Shown here: one piece after another, positions 27,254 to 36,430 of the stretch | Numbering within the stretch: the stretch's first letter is position 1 | Layout: every line of letters starts with the position of its first letter | Assembly: GCF_003050965.1 (NCBI RefSeq) | Contig: NZ_QAOU01000002.1 | Span: 310,001-374,000, forward strand | Source: Nitrosospira sp. Nsp2 | GTDB taxonomy: Bacteria; Pseudomonadota; Gammaproteobacteria; Burkholderiales; Nitrosomonadaceae | DNA: 64,000 nucleotides | Reading direction: 5' to 3' | Notes under the pieces: generated by a model | Database searches by the model: none | Told to the model about the DNA's origin: nothing | What the model saw: only the letters and a program-made list of their open reading frames with translations | Made by a program: the position numbers and the translations under genes

Positions 27254-27739
27254 ATGGAAGAAAAGAAAGTGCCGGGCAAAGGTGGAGGCGGGAGGGGAAA
27301 GGAGAGCAAGCAAGGCGAAGCGGTGCCCCTCGGAGAACGGACCAACCCCATTACCAATCCAGATATATCGGTTCTGGCGCGGTATTCTCCCACCGACGGT
27401 GCCCAATCCCACCCCGAGTGGGTCAAAACGAAGTTTCCCTCCTATGTTGAGCCCCACGGCAAGCATGAAGCGACCAGCGTGCGCGAGCTCGCCCATAAGG
27501 GCCACACAGTCAGGATCATTACAACCTATCGCGTAGAGGTGGATGGAAAACCGGCTGACCTCCACCTTTCGGTTGACGAAGACGGACAGGTATTCACGCA
27601 TGCTACGCCATTCGTGACGTACGCTTCCGCAGTCGATTTGATGAAAGCGGTCATGGACGCCTATCCGGAGGACGCATTCTCCAATTCTTCCACCACCCCG
27701 AGCGATTCCGATCATAACCATCATGGAGATCACTCATGA
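27254..27739 (+). CDS. MelC1-like tyrosinase caddie / cofactor protein
   Basis: A 161-residue protein with SD GGAGG at 27242-27246. The first 30 residues are Lys/Gly-rich and probably disordered. The core at about residues 85-145 fits the MelC1 copper chaperone of Streptomyces tyrosinase: a strand-rich segment (YRVEVDGKPADLHLSVDEDG), a block with Thr-Pro-Phe-Val-Thr-Tyr, and a closing helix ASAVDLMKAVMDAY. The tail is His-rich (SDHNHHGDHS), suitable for copper handling. Its stop overlaps the tyrosinase ATG (ATGA). In Streptomyces MelC1 inserts copper and escorts the enzyme; here there is no signal peptide, so the pair probably acts in the cytoplasm. The assignment rests on pattern similarity and gene order. 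Confidence 0.6.
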   Translation: MEEKKVPGKGGGGRGKESKQGEAVPLGERTNPITNPDISVLARYSPTDGAQSHPEWVKTKFPSYVEPHGKHEATSVRELAHKGHTVRIITTYRVEVDGKPADLHLSVDEDGQVFTHATPFVTYASAVDLMKAVMDAYPEDAFSNSSTTPSDSDHNHHGDHS

Positions 27740-28635
27740 TCCGCCGCAATTTTCTAACCGACGCCGATGCCGCCCAGCGCTACATCGACGGGGTAAGGCG
27801 GCTTAAAGACCCTGCTCAGTCGCCATGGCCGGGCCAGGATGGATTGTCGGTTTACGACTCTTTTGTCTTCTGGCACCACCAGACGATGATGTTGATGACC
27901 CCCCCGAACCAAAGCGACCGCAATGCCGCGCACTCCGGTCCGTCATTCCTTCCATGGCACCGCTACTTTCTTGTCACTTTTGAAGGCTTGCTCAGGCGGG
28001 CGGTAAACGACGACGAGTTCAGAATTCCGTACTGGGACTGGAGCGCCGATGCGGAATTGGATGAACCAGTCACATCTTCCGTGTGGAATAACGCGAACCT
28101 CGGCCAATTCGCCGGTAGCGACTGGCGCGTGCGGCTGGAAATGAATCTGAGGACCGGGGATCTCCGGCGCGCCGACCGCTCGCTGCAACGTTCTCTCGGC
28201 AGCACGGGAAGGCTACCACGCCGCGAGGACGTTCGTGCCGTTGTCCGCGAGCAGCCCGCTTACGACTCTCCGCCATTTAATTCATCCTCCGACGGCATGC
28301 GTAACCTGGTTGAAGGCTGGATCGGAAGCGCCCGCATTCACAACAATGTGCACGTATGGATTGGCGGCGACATGTCGTTATCATCGTCGCCCAACGACCC
28401 GATATTCTTCCTGCATCACTGTAACGTGGACCGCATCTGGGCAGCGTGGCAGGAAAGGCACCCGGATTCCCCCTACCTGCCGGATATGACCTCCCCGGAG
28501 ACGCTGCAGTTTCACCGTGTCGACGATGCGCTTTACAGTATCTTCAACGATACGGTCACGCCACGGCAAATGGTCGATTACAAGCGTTACTACGAATACG
28601 ACACGCTTGCCGACCTGGCGGACGTGGAAACGTAA
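27736..28635 (+). CDS. Tyrosinase (type-3 copper monooxygenase)
   Basis: A 299-residue protein of bacterial tyrosinase length. CuA ligands: His 47/48 (FWHHQTM), His66 (NAAHSGPSF) and His75 (LPWHRYFL). CuB ligands: His202 and His206 (IHNNVHVWIGG) and the HHCNVDRIW block at 227-235 with its preceding DPIFF. These are the full set for a coupled binuclear copper centre that oxidises monophenols and diphenols to quinones. No signal peptide is present. It is translationally coupled to the upstream caddie-like gene and ends 1 bp before the convergent RTX gene. Possible roles are melanin-like polymer formation or phenol modification. Confidence 0.92.
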   Translation: MIRRNFLTDADAAQRYIDGVRRLKDPAQSPWPGQDGLSVYDSFVFWHHQTMMLMTPPNQSDRNAAHSGPSFLPWHRYFLVTFEGLLRRAVNDDEFRIPYWDWSADAELDEPVTSSVWNNANLGQFAGSDWRVRLEMNLRTGDLRRADRSLQRSLGSTGRLPRREDVRAVVREQPAYDSPPFNSSSDGMRNLVEGWIGSARIHNNVHVWIGGDMSLSSSPNDPIFFLHHCNVDRIWAAWQERHPDSPYLPDMTSPETLQFHRVDDALYSIFNDTVTPRQMVDYKRYYEYDTLADLADVET

Positions 28636-28636
28636 C

Positions 28637-29896
28637 TCAGATCAGCACGAAGTCGTCCGCCGACAGCCCGATTATTTTTGCATCGGCAGCGAACTCTACG
28701 GTTGCAAACCAGCTGCTGTCCCCCGCGATCGCGAAGGTAGGGTTGTACCACAGGTCGGCGATGGTCGCGCTGGACGGGGCGGCGCCGCGAAAACTCAGAT
28801 AAATTCCGCTCGGGTCCTCCCCGTCATCGCCGGTACTCCCTTCGAAGTACCAATCGGGCTTGAGCGTGCTGCCGGCGACGCCTTCCTTCGCCCAGCTCAG
28901 CCCTTCGGAGAATGCCTCGCCATCCTGCGCTGCCAAACCGATGCGGTCGTCATCGATCTTCAGGTCCTTGATGATTGTGCGAAGGGACGTCTCATTCCGC
29001 TCTGCACTCGTGAAGTCGAACCGGTCCTTGCCTGCATCTCCGTACAGGGTGTTCAAACCCGCCCCCGCATCGAGCACATCGTTGCCCGGCCCCCCTACCA
29101 GGGTGTCCCTGCCTGCGCCTCCGCTTAGCACGTCATTTCCACTGCCGCCGTATAATTTGTCGCTTCCTCCGTAGCCATAAAGCGAATTGTCGAGAACATC
29201 GCCGGTAATCGTGTTGTTGAGATCGTTGCCGTCCCCTCGCTTGGCGGCGCCGGAAAGCGAAAGATTCTCCACATTGCGGGGCAGCCATTTATAACTGGTG
29301 CTGACAGAGCTATAAATACCGTCAATTCCTTGCCCGGAGTATTCGATAACCTTGTCGGTCAGTTTGTCCACCCGGTAATTATCGTTACCTGCGCCGCCGT
29401 ACATGGCATCCGCACCCGCGCCGCCGTCGAGCGTGTCGTGACCGCTGCCGCCATACAAATTATCGTTGCCATTGGCCCCGCTAAGGCGGTCATTGCCGCC
29501 ATAACCATGTAGCGTATTGGCGGACGCATTGCCGGTAATCACATTGTCGAGATCGTTGCCGCCCCCGAAAAACGCGGTGCCGGTGAGCGTCAGGTTTTCG
29601 ACATTGCGGGGCAGCCATTTATTAGCAGTATTGACTGAGCTGTATACACTGTCAGTGCCTTGACGGGCATTTTCGATGACCTTGTCCAACATCGTGCCGA
29701 CATAGTAACTGTCGTGGCCTGCCCCGCCATACATCGTGTCCGCACCTGCCCCACCGTTTATCTTGTCGTTTCCGCCCAGGCCATAGATGGTGTCGGCGGA
29801 ACCCGTAACGAGCTTGCTTGGAACTCCACTGACGCCCAGAGAGCTGGAGCCAGGAGTGATCACATCGAAATTTTTTGTTCCATAGATTTTTGTCAT
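28637..29896 (-). CDS. RTX calcium-binding protein
   Basis: A 419-residue protein starting at 29896; the frame extends upstream to 30136 but that part has no domain character. It has three blocks of RTX nonapeptides (G-G-x-G-x-D): about residues 35-65, 125-165 and 220-290, which fold as calcium-bound beta rolls. Between them lies a unit present twice (DKVIE...QGTDSVYSSV...KWLPRNVENLTLTG...GNDLDNVITG), marking an internal duplication of about 95-130 residues. The C-terminus has the usual T1SS layout and ends in hydrophobic DFVLI. No HlyB/D transporter is adjacent. The function is unknown; no catalytic domain is present, so it may be a surface or adhesive protein. Confidence 0.85.
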   Translation of the reverse strand: MTKIYGTKNFDVITPGSSSLGVSGVPSKLVTGSADTIYGLGGNDKINGGAGADTMYGGAGHDSYYVGTMLDKVIENARQGTDSVYSSVNTANKWLPRNVENLTLTGTAFFGGGNDLDNVITGNASANTLHGYGGNDRLSGANGNDNLYGGSGHDTLDGGAGADAMYGGAGNDNYRVDKLTDKVIEYSGQGIDGIYSSVSTSYKWLPRNVENLSLSGAAKRGDGNDLNNTITGDVLDNSLYGYGGSDKLYGGSGNDVLSGGAGRDTLVGGPGNDVLDAGAGLNTLYGDAGKDRFDFTSAERNETSLRTIIKDLKIDDDRIGLAAQDGEAFSEGLSWAKEGVAGSTLKPDWYFEGSTGDDGEDPSGIYLSFRGAAPSSATIADLWYNPTFAIAGDSSWFATVEFAADAKIIGLSADDFVLI

Positions 29897-30385
29897 GATG
29901 GATTCCGGCTTGAAGTTTAGGAGAAAAAGGGCCGATAGCACGTGCTTGCCCCCGAAAGTTAAAGTAAAGATTTCCAATGCCGTGTGTCTGTTGGGAACCG
30001 AACGTTGCTGGCTTAAACTCCCCCTGGGTGGTTTATGCATCCCGCGCTCAAGATCTGGCTCTCCCCGGGCGAGCACGACCTGTCGCTGGCAAAAGCGTCG
30101 GCTCTGCCTATGGCCGCAGTCAATTGCCGCCTGCATAAATGCAGTGCATGACTGGGCCTCCCGATCACTATCAAAAATTCGTTCTGGTTATCGTCCCGTT
30201 TTAGCCTATGATTGACATGTAGAGACCGGGCACCAAGGAGGAAAGCGTGCTGGCTGGCAATCAGACGAAGTTAATCATCGGTAACTTGCCTTGCGGCTTC
30301 CGTTGCCATGGCCGTCCCTATTCCCGTCACCATGACGTTACCGTGCACCGGCGACCAACGCAGGCGGCAGGGGAGGCTTCTGGTG
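29897..30385. other. Divergent intergenic region
   Basis: About 490 bp between the divergent RTX and acyl-CoA ligase genes. A strong SD (AAGGAGG, 30235-30241) precedes a GTG at 30247 that opens a 57-codon frame overlapping the ligase start; its product looks random, so I do not call it. No clear promoter pair was found. Confidence 0.3.
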
Positions 30386-32284
30386 ATGAACGCGCGAGCG
30401 GTTGCCATGCCGGAAGCTGACGTTATCTCGAGCGCCGCGGCGGGTACCCTCCCGGGGCTGTTTGCTTTGCGGGTCCAGCGCTCGCCGGATGATCCGGCTT
30501 ATCGCCAGTTCGATCCGGCCAGTGGCAACTGGCAGAGCTATACCTGGCGGGAAACGGGTGGGCTGGTGACAGCCTGGAAAACAGCCATGGCCGGGGAGAA
30601 TCTCGATCCCGGCGAGCGCGTGGCGGTGCTGCTGCGGAACTCGCTCGAATGGGTATGCTTCGATCAGGCCGCCCTGGCGCTTGGCCTTGTCGTCGTGCCG
30701 CTCTATCTCTCTGATACCGCGGACAACATCGCCTATATCCTGGAGGACGCCGGTGCAAGGTTGCTCCTGGTGGGAACTCATGGGCGTTGGAAAACGCTGG
30801 CTCCCCACTGTGCCAATCTGACCCGATTGGAAAAAGTATTGTGCGTGCAGCGGCCCGAGGAGGATGCTCCAGCGGATTCCGGCAGGAAAATTCCTGTGGA
30901 AGCGGTCGAGAGCTGGCTGGGACGCCCCGGTGGACCTGGGAGAGGCGAACCCGACGCTCAACCTCATCAGTCTGAAATCGACAAATCTCGAAATGCCGAC
31001 CCGAACCGGCTCGCGACGCTTGTCTATACCTCCGGCACAACCGGCAAGCCAAAAGGCGTCATGCTCTCTCACCACAATATATTGTGGAACACCGAGGCGA
31101 TTCTGACGGCTGTATCCGGGTACCGGGACGATGTTTATCTCTCCCTGCTGCCGCTCTCGCATATGTTTGAGCGTACCGCGGGATATTATCTTCCCATGAT
31201 GGCGGGGAGCAGCGTGGCGTATGCGCGCTCCCTCAAGGACCTGAAAGAAGACCTGGCCACCATCCGCCCGCGCATACTCATCGGCGTGCCGCAGATGTTT
31301 GACGGCGTTCAAGCCAAGGCGCGCCAGCAGGTGCAGGAGAAAGGCAGGCTCGCCGGATTGCTGTTCGACTGGACGTTAACAATCGGCTGGCAACAGTTTA
31401 TCGCCGCCCAGCACCGGCCACAGAAGACGTCGCTGCCCCTATGGCACCGCCTCGCCTGGCCGCTGTTGCGCCGACTGGTGGCGGACAAGATGTTGGCAAG
31501 CCTCGGGGGACGGCTACGGATAGCGGTAAGCGGAGGAGGACCCCTGGGCGGCGAGGTTTCGCGATACTTCCTCGCACTTGGGCTTCCGCTTGTGCAGGGC
31601 TATGGAATGACCGAGGCAGCCCCGGTACTGACCGTCAACCGCCTTGACGATAATATTCCAGAGTCCGCCGGCCTGCCATTGCCTGGCGTCGAAGTCCGGC
31701 TCGGTGATGACGATGAATTATTGGCGCGCAGCCCGGGGGTCATGCTCGGGTATTGGCACAGGCCGGAAGACACGCGCGTCCGGATCGATCCGGAGGGGTG
31801 GCTGCACACCGGCGATCAAGCGCGCATTGCTGAAGGTCACGTCTTCATTTGCGGACGCCTCAAGGAGATCCTGGTCACATCGAGCGGGGAGAAAGTCCCT
31901 CCTGCAGACCTGGAGGCGGCGATCCTTCAGGATGCGCTGATCTCCCAAGCGATGGTAGTGGGCGAAGGGCGTCCCCATCTGGGGGCGATTCTAGTACTGA
32001 ACCCTGGCGAATGGGAAAAAGTTGCAGTCAGTCTCGGTCTGCACGCGGCGGACCCCGCCGCGCTCGCAAGTTCAGTTGTGAAGAATTACGTGATTAACAG
32101 GATTAAGGCGGCCGTTCGCGGGTTTCCCAAATACGCGCGCGTTCGCGCGGTTTACCTGACCCTGGAACCCTGGTCGGTGGAAAATGGACTGCTGACACCG
32201 ACATTGAAGCTGAAGCGTCCGGAAGTTAAAAAGCGCTTCGCGGATGAGATCACCAGGCTATATGGCGAGCAGGCGGCTCAGTAA
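30386..32284 (+). CDS. Long-chain acyl-CoA ligase (AMP-forming)
   Basis: I place the start at 30386 (SD GGGGAGG), giving 632 residues; a frame reaching 30308 adds 26 residues. The adenylate-forming signature is complete: P-loop LVYTSGTTGKPKGVMLSHHN, A5 GYGMTEAAPVLT, A7 WLHTGDQARI, A8 CGRLKEILVTSSGEKV and a C-terminal lysine region (TPTLKLKRPEVKKRF). Length and motifs fit the FAA1-type long-chain fatty acid:CoA ligases, which activate fatty acids for membrane lipid remodelling or oxidation. It appears monocistronic. A region at about residues 175-205 rich in Gly/Pro is an unusual insertion. Confidence 0.9.
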   Translation: MNARAVAMPEADVISSAAAGTLPGLFALRVQRSPDDPAYRQFDPASGNWQSYTWRETGGLVTAWKTAMAGENLDPGERVAVLLRNSLEWVCFDQAALALGLVVVPLYLSDTADNIAYILEDAGARLLLVGTHGRWKTLAPHCANLTRLEKVLCVQRPEEDAPADSGRKIPVEAVESWLGRPGGPGRGEPDAQPHQSEIDKSRNADPNRLATLVYTSGTTGKPKGVMLSHHNILWNTEAILTAVSGYRDDVYLSLLPLSHMFERTAGYYLPMMAGSSVAYARSLKDLKEDLATIRPRILIGVPQMFDGVQAKARQQVQEKGRLAGLLFDWTLTIGWQQFIAAQHRPQKTSLPLWHRLAWPLLRRLVADKMLASLGGRLRIAVSGGGPLGGEVSRYFLALGLPLVQGYGMTEAAPVLTVNRLDDNIPESAGLPLPGVEVRLGDDDELLARSPGVMLGYWHRPEDTRVRIDPEGWLHTGDQARIAEGHVFICGRLKEILVTSSGEKVPPADLEAAILQDALISQAMVVGEGRPHLGAILVLNPGEWEKVAVSLGLHAADPAALASSVVKNYVINRIKAAVRGFPKYARVRAVYLTLEPWSVENGLLTPTLKLKRPEVKKRFADEITRLYGEQAAQ

Positions 32285-32541
32285 ACGCCCGGGTGAGTTC
32301 ATGTAATTCATCATCCTGTCTCCGGTTATTGTTGCCCTCCGTGAGAGGCGCCATTACAGCAACAAGAGCAGCATGCAGGACAGGGCTTGCTGTCAGGAAA
32401 TGCTTATCCCGAAAGCGAAGCCCCGACAATGGTCAGGCTCTATACGTTTTCACACCCGACCATCATCCTTGTGCAGCCCGCTATCCATTGCTAAATGCCG
32501 GCCACTCGGCAAGACCGTAAAAGTTTGGGGCTCTATTGGCC

Positions 32542-32838
32542 CTATTTTTTTTCTCTTACCCGGTCCGCCTCATTTTCCAACTGGTCAGCCCGGCGTTCCG
32601 AGGTATCGCGTGCGGCTTCCGCGGCGCGGTCAGTCGACTTGCTCTCTATCCCGGGGTCTGCCTTTTCAATACGGTCGGCCTTGGCTTCGCCCTGATCACG
32701 CGCTATATCGGCTTTTTTTTCCAGTATGTCAGCTTTCTTTTCCAGCACTGCTTCGCGCTTGTTTTCCTGTTTCGAATCGCAGGCCGCAAGGGTGCACGAC
32801 AGCATCGCGGCAACCAGAACAGGTTTCAAATAGTTCAT
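32542..32838 (-). CDS. Small helical lipoprotein
   Basis: A 98-residue protein with a good SD (CAGGAGATCACC). The signal MNYLKPVLVAAMLSCTLAAC ends in the lipobox LAAC, so Cys20 should be lipidated. The mature 78 residues are one charged helix with heptad-like repeats of Ala-Asp-x-x-Glu-Lys (EKKADILEKKADIARD), suggesting a coiled coil at the outer or inner membrane. No enzyme motif. Such small charged lipoproteins are common and often stress-related; the role here is unknown. Confidence 0.72.
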   Translation of the reverse strand: MNYLKPVLVAAMLSCTLAACDSKQENKREAVLEKKADILEKKADIARDQGEAKADRIEKADPGIESKSTDRAAEAARDTSERRADQLENEADRVREKK

Positions 32839-33310
32839 GATGGTGATCTCCTGTTTTTATGAATGGAAGGACAGTGTACGCCAGGACTGAAGCTAGTTCT
32901 GTTCGGCGGCACACACGCAGACCAGATAGAAGCAGGGCACGTGGTATAGGCGCTGTATTGATCAGCTACTCGCTGGATCGTTTCGCGTATTGTACCTTTG
33001 TACCGGTGGTAAGCCTTTCCATTAAAACCGCCGGTCATGGACAGGTAATGGGCCAGGCCCAGCGGTGGAAGCGGTAAGCAGGAACCAGCCAAGGGATAGA
33101 AAGGATATGCGGAATTGACAGGCGAGGCCTGTGCGCCCTGAATAGGGCGCCAGCAACCAGAAAGGAAAATCAGGTATTTTCCCGGGAAACAAGAATGCCG
33201 TTCTCCAAAGCTTCCCGGAAGAGCAGGGTAGGGAGCGCCTCGTTCCACCTTTGAGCGGTGACTGCGACTGGATGGCTTGCTCGCGCCGCGATTAACTCGT
33301 CACACTGCAA
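32839..33310. other. Intergenic region without a recognised feature
   Basis: About 470 bp between two minus-strand genes. I see no hairpin with a T-run, no convincing coding frame and no RNA gene. It should carry the promoter of the small lipoprotein and the 3' end of the membrane protein transcript. Confidence 0.3.
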
Positions 33311-33943
33311 TCAATCAAATATCTTCCTGAAATTATAAAAGACGATGGCTGCAATGGTGAGCAGCAGCATCGGCCAGAACGTAGCAATACCCCCGTACCA
33401 AGGCGTCCCGACGGTAACCGGTATCTCCAGGCGGAACTCCACCTGATTTTCATTCTTCCCGGAAAGGTAGAGCCTGTATTCGCCGGTTGAGTCGATCTGC
33501 ATCACATGAGTGAGAATGCCAGTTTCATAAGATCTGGGAGGAATGGATAAAATCGTTCTTTTCGATGCGTTCTCCTCCATCCTGACCAGGCTCAAAGCCA
33601 GCGGCCGGTTGCGCGCAGACTCGGGGTAGAGCAGGTCGATGGTGACTCCAAGCGTCCCCGGCTTGGGTACTTTGCCGCACAACACCGGCACAGATACCGC
33701 GCTTATTGCGTTCTCGGGGATGGCATAGTCTGCCGGAATGAAATAAGCCGAGTAACCGACCAGCAGAGCGTCGGATTCGATCGTGCAGGTACCCCCGCGA
33801 AAGCCTTTTGGATAGGTTGTGGAGGAGTCTCCCTGGGAGCTCACCTGAAACTGCGTTCCAACGAAAAGCATGACCGCCAGCGTAGCGATCCCGATAAACA
33901 GGAGACGAGCTCGCATCGATAAGTTTTTCTCCGTTTCGATCAT
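33311..33943 (-). CDS. Membrane-anchored protein of unknown function
   Basis: A 210-residue protein with a transmembrane helix at about 12-30 (LLFIGIATLAVMLFVGT) and another at the C-terminus (about 185-205), followed by a basic FRKIFD. The 150 residues between are beta-rich and probably periplasmic, with two cysteines (GGTCTIE and VLCGKV) that may pair. The fold could be an immunoglobulin-like beta sandwich (EYRLYLSGKNENQVEFRLEIPV). No family recognised. It points away from the protease/PatG-like locus, 520 bp off. Confidence 0.6.
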   Translation of the reverse strand: MIETEKNLSMRARLLFIGIATLAVMLFVGTQFQVSSQGDSSTTYPKGFRGGTCTIESDALLVGYSAYFIPADYAIPENAISAVSVPVLCGKVPKPGTLGVTIDLLYPESARNRPLALSLVRMEENASKRTILSIPPRSYETGILTHVMQIDSTGEYRLYLSGKNENQVEFRLEIPVTVGTPWYGGIATFWPMLLLTIAAIVFYNFRKIFD

Positions 33944-34466
33944 GGTTTCTTCTGCACCGATGTGGCTAAAAGCCGATTGCCCCCCAATATCGTCTCAGGA
34001 TCGATCATTCCGGCTTATCAATCAGCCTGTCGGACATGAGCTTCTTGCTGGCGTTATAACAACAACGGCATCTCTTCAACGCCTGGCTTATCTGTAATTT
34101 TGCCCCATTCTGCCAGAGTCAATCCGTTATTTAAGTCGCCACGCATTGTAAGGATGATTTTGTTCCGGCGAAACGAAGCATCATTGCGGAATCGAAAATA
34201 ATGAGTTGCGCAAATGCGCGGAAAAGCGGCGGCCGAAGCGGTAAATCGTCTGCGCAAGATACTGCGATAACGACGTGAGTGCAGGGTGCGAGCCTCCTGC
34301 CAGCATGGCAGAAAAGGTTTTGGGTTGGGAAGGCAAATTGCGCGCTTTTAGGGGACGGTTTGAAGGCTGTGGGGCGGGACGTACATTACTTCCACTATGT
34401 TTGATATCGAACGGAACCCCTCCTTCCCCAGTGGTATTTCTGCAAGTTCTCTGGTTCCCCCCACCT
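33944..34466. other. Upstream region of the protease/peptide locus
   Basis: About 520 bp between divergent genes. A reading frame continuous with the protease opens with GTG at 34275 but its first 64 codons show no protein character, so I treat it as leader. No clear promoter motif could be assigned. Confidence 0.3.
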
Positions 34467-35351
34467 ATGGTCCCCACGCAACTCATCAGGCTCAGCGCGT
34501 TAATGGAACGCACCAGCGGCGGCACCGAGATCAGTATCGGGCTCATCGATGGTCCGGTCTTTACCCACCATTCCGAATTGGCCGCGGCGCATATGCGCAA
34601 GATCGCCGCACCCAACCAGGCGAGCTGCACCCGGAACCAGAGCATGGCCTGCCTGCATGGGACATTCATCGCCGGGATTTTGTCCGCGAAGCGGACATCC
34701 CCGGCACCCGCCATTTGTCCTGACTGCACGCTCCTCGTTCGCCCCATCTTCAGCGAGGCCAGTGCCGGACAGGAACACATGCCGGCTGCGACGCCAGGGG
34801 AGCTGGCCACAGCAATCCTGGACTGCATCCATGCCGGCGCGCGCGTAATCAATTTGAGCGTGGCCCTGGCACAGCCGTCCACCAGGGGCGAATGGAAGCT
34901 GGATCAGGCGCTCGATCAAGCGCTTCACCGGGGCGTGCTGATTGTCGCGGCAGCGGGGAACCAGGGCACGTTGGGGACCTCCCCGATAACGCGTCATCCA
35001 TGGGTGATTCCGGTAGTGGCCTGTGATTCGCGCGGGCGTCCGCTCAACGAATCGAACCTGGGAGGGTCAATTGGCAGGCGTGGGCTGAGCGCACCCGGCG
35101 ATGGGATCACGAGCCTGGGGTCGGATGGCAACTTCATCAGCCTCTCAGGCACGAGCGTAGCGGTGCCATTTATTACCGGGGCCATTGCGCTGCTGTGGTC
35201 GCAATTTCCCTCCCTGAACGCGGCGCAGATCAAACTTGCCCTGACGCACTGCTCCAGTACCCGGCGGGCTTCCGTCGTTCCGCCTCTGCTGGATGCCGAG
35301 GCGGCTTACCAGATCCTGCTTGGCTCGCGCGCATGGCAACGTAGCGCGTAA
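34467..35351 (+). CDS. Subtilisin-like (S8) protease, PatA/PatG-type
   Basis: With the start at 34467 the protein has 294 residues: MVPTQLIRLSALMERTSGG leads straight into the first S8 strand. Catalytic residues are all visible: Asp28 (IGLIDGPV), His64 (CLHGTFIAGIL), Asn165 of the oxyanion hole (AAAGNQG) and Ser230 (SLSGTSVAVP). There is no signal peptide and no prodomain, so it is likely cytoplasmic, like the proteases that trim cyanobactin precursors. Six cysteines cluster around residues 54-87 and 120. A GTG at 34275 would extend it by 64 residues. It is 43 bp ahead of the PatG-C-like gene, and the pair looks like a split PatG. Its likely substrates are the two small peptides downstream (inference). 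Confidence 0.85.
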   Translation: MVPTQLIRLSALMERTSGGTEISIGLIDGPVFTHHSELAAAHMRKIAAPNQASCTRNQSMACLHGTFIAGILSAKRTSPAPAICPDCTLLVRPIFSEASAGQEHMPAATPGELATAILDCIHAGARVINLSVALAQPSTRGEWKLDQALDQALHRGVLIVAAAGNQGTLGTSPITRHPWVIPVVACDSRGRPLNESNLGGSIGRRGLSAPGDGITSLGSDGNFISLSGTSVAVPFITGAIALLWSQFPSLNAAQIKLALTHCSSTRRASVVPPLLDAEAAYQILLGSRAWQRSA

Positions 35352-35394
35352 TGAAGCGGGGGCACGGACGAAAGTCCTAACAACACTCTGACTA

Positions 35395-36384
35395 TTGGGA
35401 GGAGAAAAAATGACCGAACAGATCGAGACACCAGAACAACCGATGGGGGAAGCGAATACGGCGAATACAATGAGACAAGACATGACGGGGCAGGATACGC
35501 GCGCATCCGCCCCTTTCAAGGAGGCACGGTCAAACATGCCGGTCGCGCCGCAGACGGGCGCCGGCGGATGTAGCTGCGGCGGCGCAGCGGGAATGACACA
35601 AAATGGCAGCGGCGTGATCTCGTATGTTTACGCCATCGGCCGGGTCGAGGCCCGGTTCCCGAATCTTGCTGCCGAAAAGGAATTCGCACAGGCAACGGGC
35701 CGTGCCGACACTGCGGGAAAAACCGATCAGCAAGCCTTTCATGAGGTGCTGTCGCAACGCCAGAACCGCTACCTGGTACGCCAGCTGTGCTGGGTCTTTA
35801 CCATACAGGGACTGGAAACCTATCTCCTGCAGCCGCGCGACCCGGCCGATATCGATATGCTGATCGACGCGATCCGCCCGGCGCCCACCCCAAACGATAT
35901 CGACGTGGTTATCGGCCTGCGCGGGCCCATCGCGCCGCCCGAAATATGCAACGGACTCATGGTTCCCATTGTCGCTTTCGACCAGATCTACTCGTTCGCG
36001 CACGATGCCCTGATCAAGGCCATTCCCAGGCCGGAAAACGTCGGCGACGAACAATTTGGACCCGCCGCCGAAGAACTGTTCAACCGCATCATGCAGATGA
36101 CGGATAACGCGGGCGCGACCGACGAGCATCGCGTCCTCAACTATCTCGCGATGCGTTATCAGGTTATTTATGCGAAGACAGCGGAAAAATACGGTGCAGA
36201 TTGTTCGCTCACCGGGGTGGAAGTCGTGCCGTCATCGCTGAGCAGCACCCGCAGGATCTACAAGGCCATCTTCTCCTACACCAATCGTAACACCGACTTT
36301 ACCGAGAAGTTTTTCGTGCGCGTTGACGCCACCGAGGAATTTCCATTCCTGGTGACCAAAATGTCGCCTTACTACGATCGGTAA
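35395..36384 (+). CDS. PatG C-terminal-domain-like protein
   Basis: A 329-residue protein with an SD GGGAGGAG. The first 65 residues are polar, disordered and end in a Cys/Gly cluster (AGGCSCGGAAG, Cys54 and Cys56). From about residue 70 (VISYVYAIGRVEARFP) to the end it resembles the C-terminal domain of unknown function of the cyanobactin protease PatG: note LCWVFTIQGLETYLLQP, IDVVIGLRGPIAPP, MVPIVAFDQIYSF, HRVLNYLAMRYQVIY and the closing FFVRVDATEEFPFLVTKMSPY. In cyanobactin loci that domain accompanies the macrocyclase; here the protease is a separate upstream gene. A precursor-binding or scaffold role is inference. Confidence 0.72.
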   Translation: MGGEKMTEQIETPEQPMGEANTANTMRQDMTGQDTRASAPFKEARSNMPVAPQTGAGGCSCGGAAGMTQNGSGVISYVYAIGRVEARFPNLAAEKEFAQATGRADTAGKTDQQAFHEVLSQRQNRYLVRQLCWVFTIQGLETYLLQPRDPADIDMLIDAIRPAPTPNDIDVVIGLRGPIAPPEICNGLMVPIVAFDQIYSFAHDALIKAIPRPENVGDEQFGPAAEELFNRIMQMTDNAGATDEHRVLNYLAMRYQVIYAKTAEKYGADCSLTGVEVVPSSLSSTRRIYKAIFSYTNRNTDFTEKFFVRVDATEEFPFLVTKMSPYYDR

Positions 36385-36430
36385 CCGCCACCACGACTGT
36401 TTGAAGCACCAACCGCAAGGAGGTAACAAA

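Noticed and set aside
28637-29896. Repeated DNA considered as a CRISPR or tandem repeat array
   Set aside because: The repeats encode RTX nonapeptides and have no spacer/repeat regularity.
30247-30420. 57-codon GTG frame behind a strong AAGGAGG
   Set aside because: Product has no character and overlaps the acyl-CoA ligase start; the SD alone is not enough.
34275-34466. N-terminal extension of the S8 protease from a GTG
   Set aside because: The 64 residues show no signal or prodomain features and no SD; the S8 fold begins right after the ATG at 34467.
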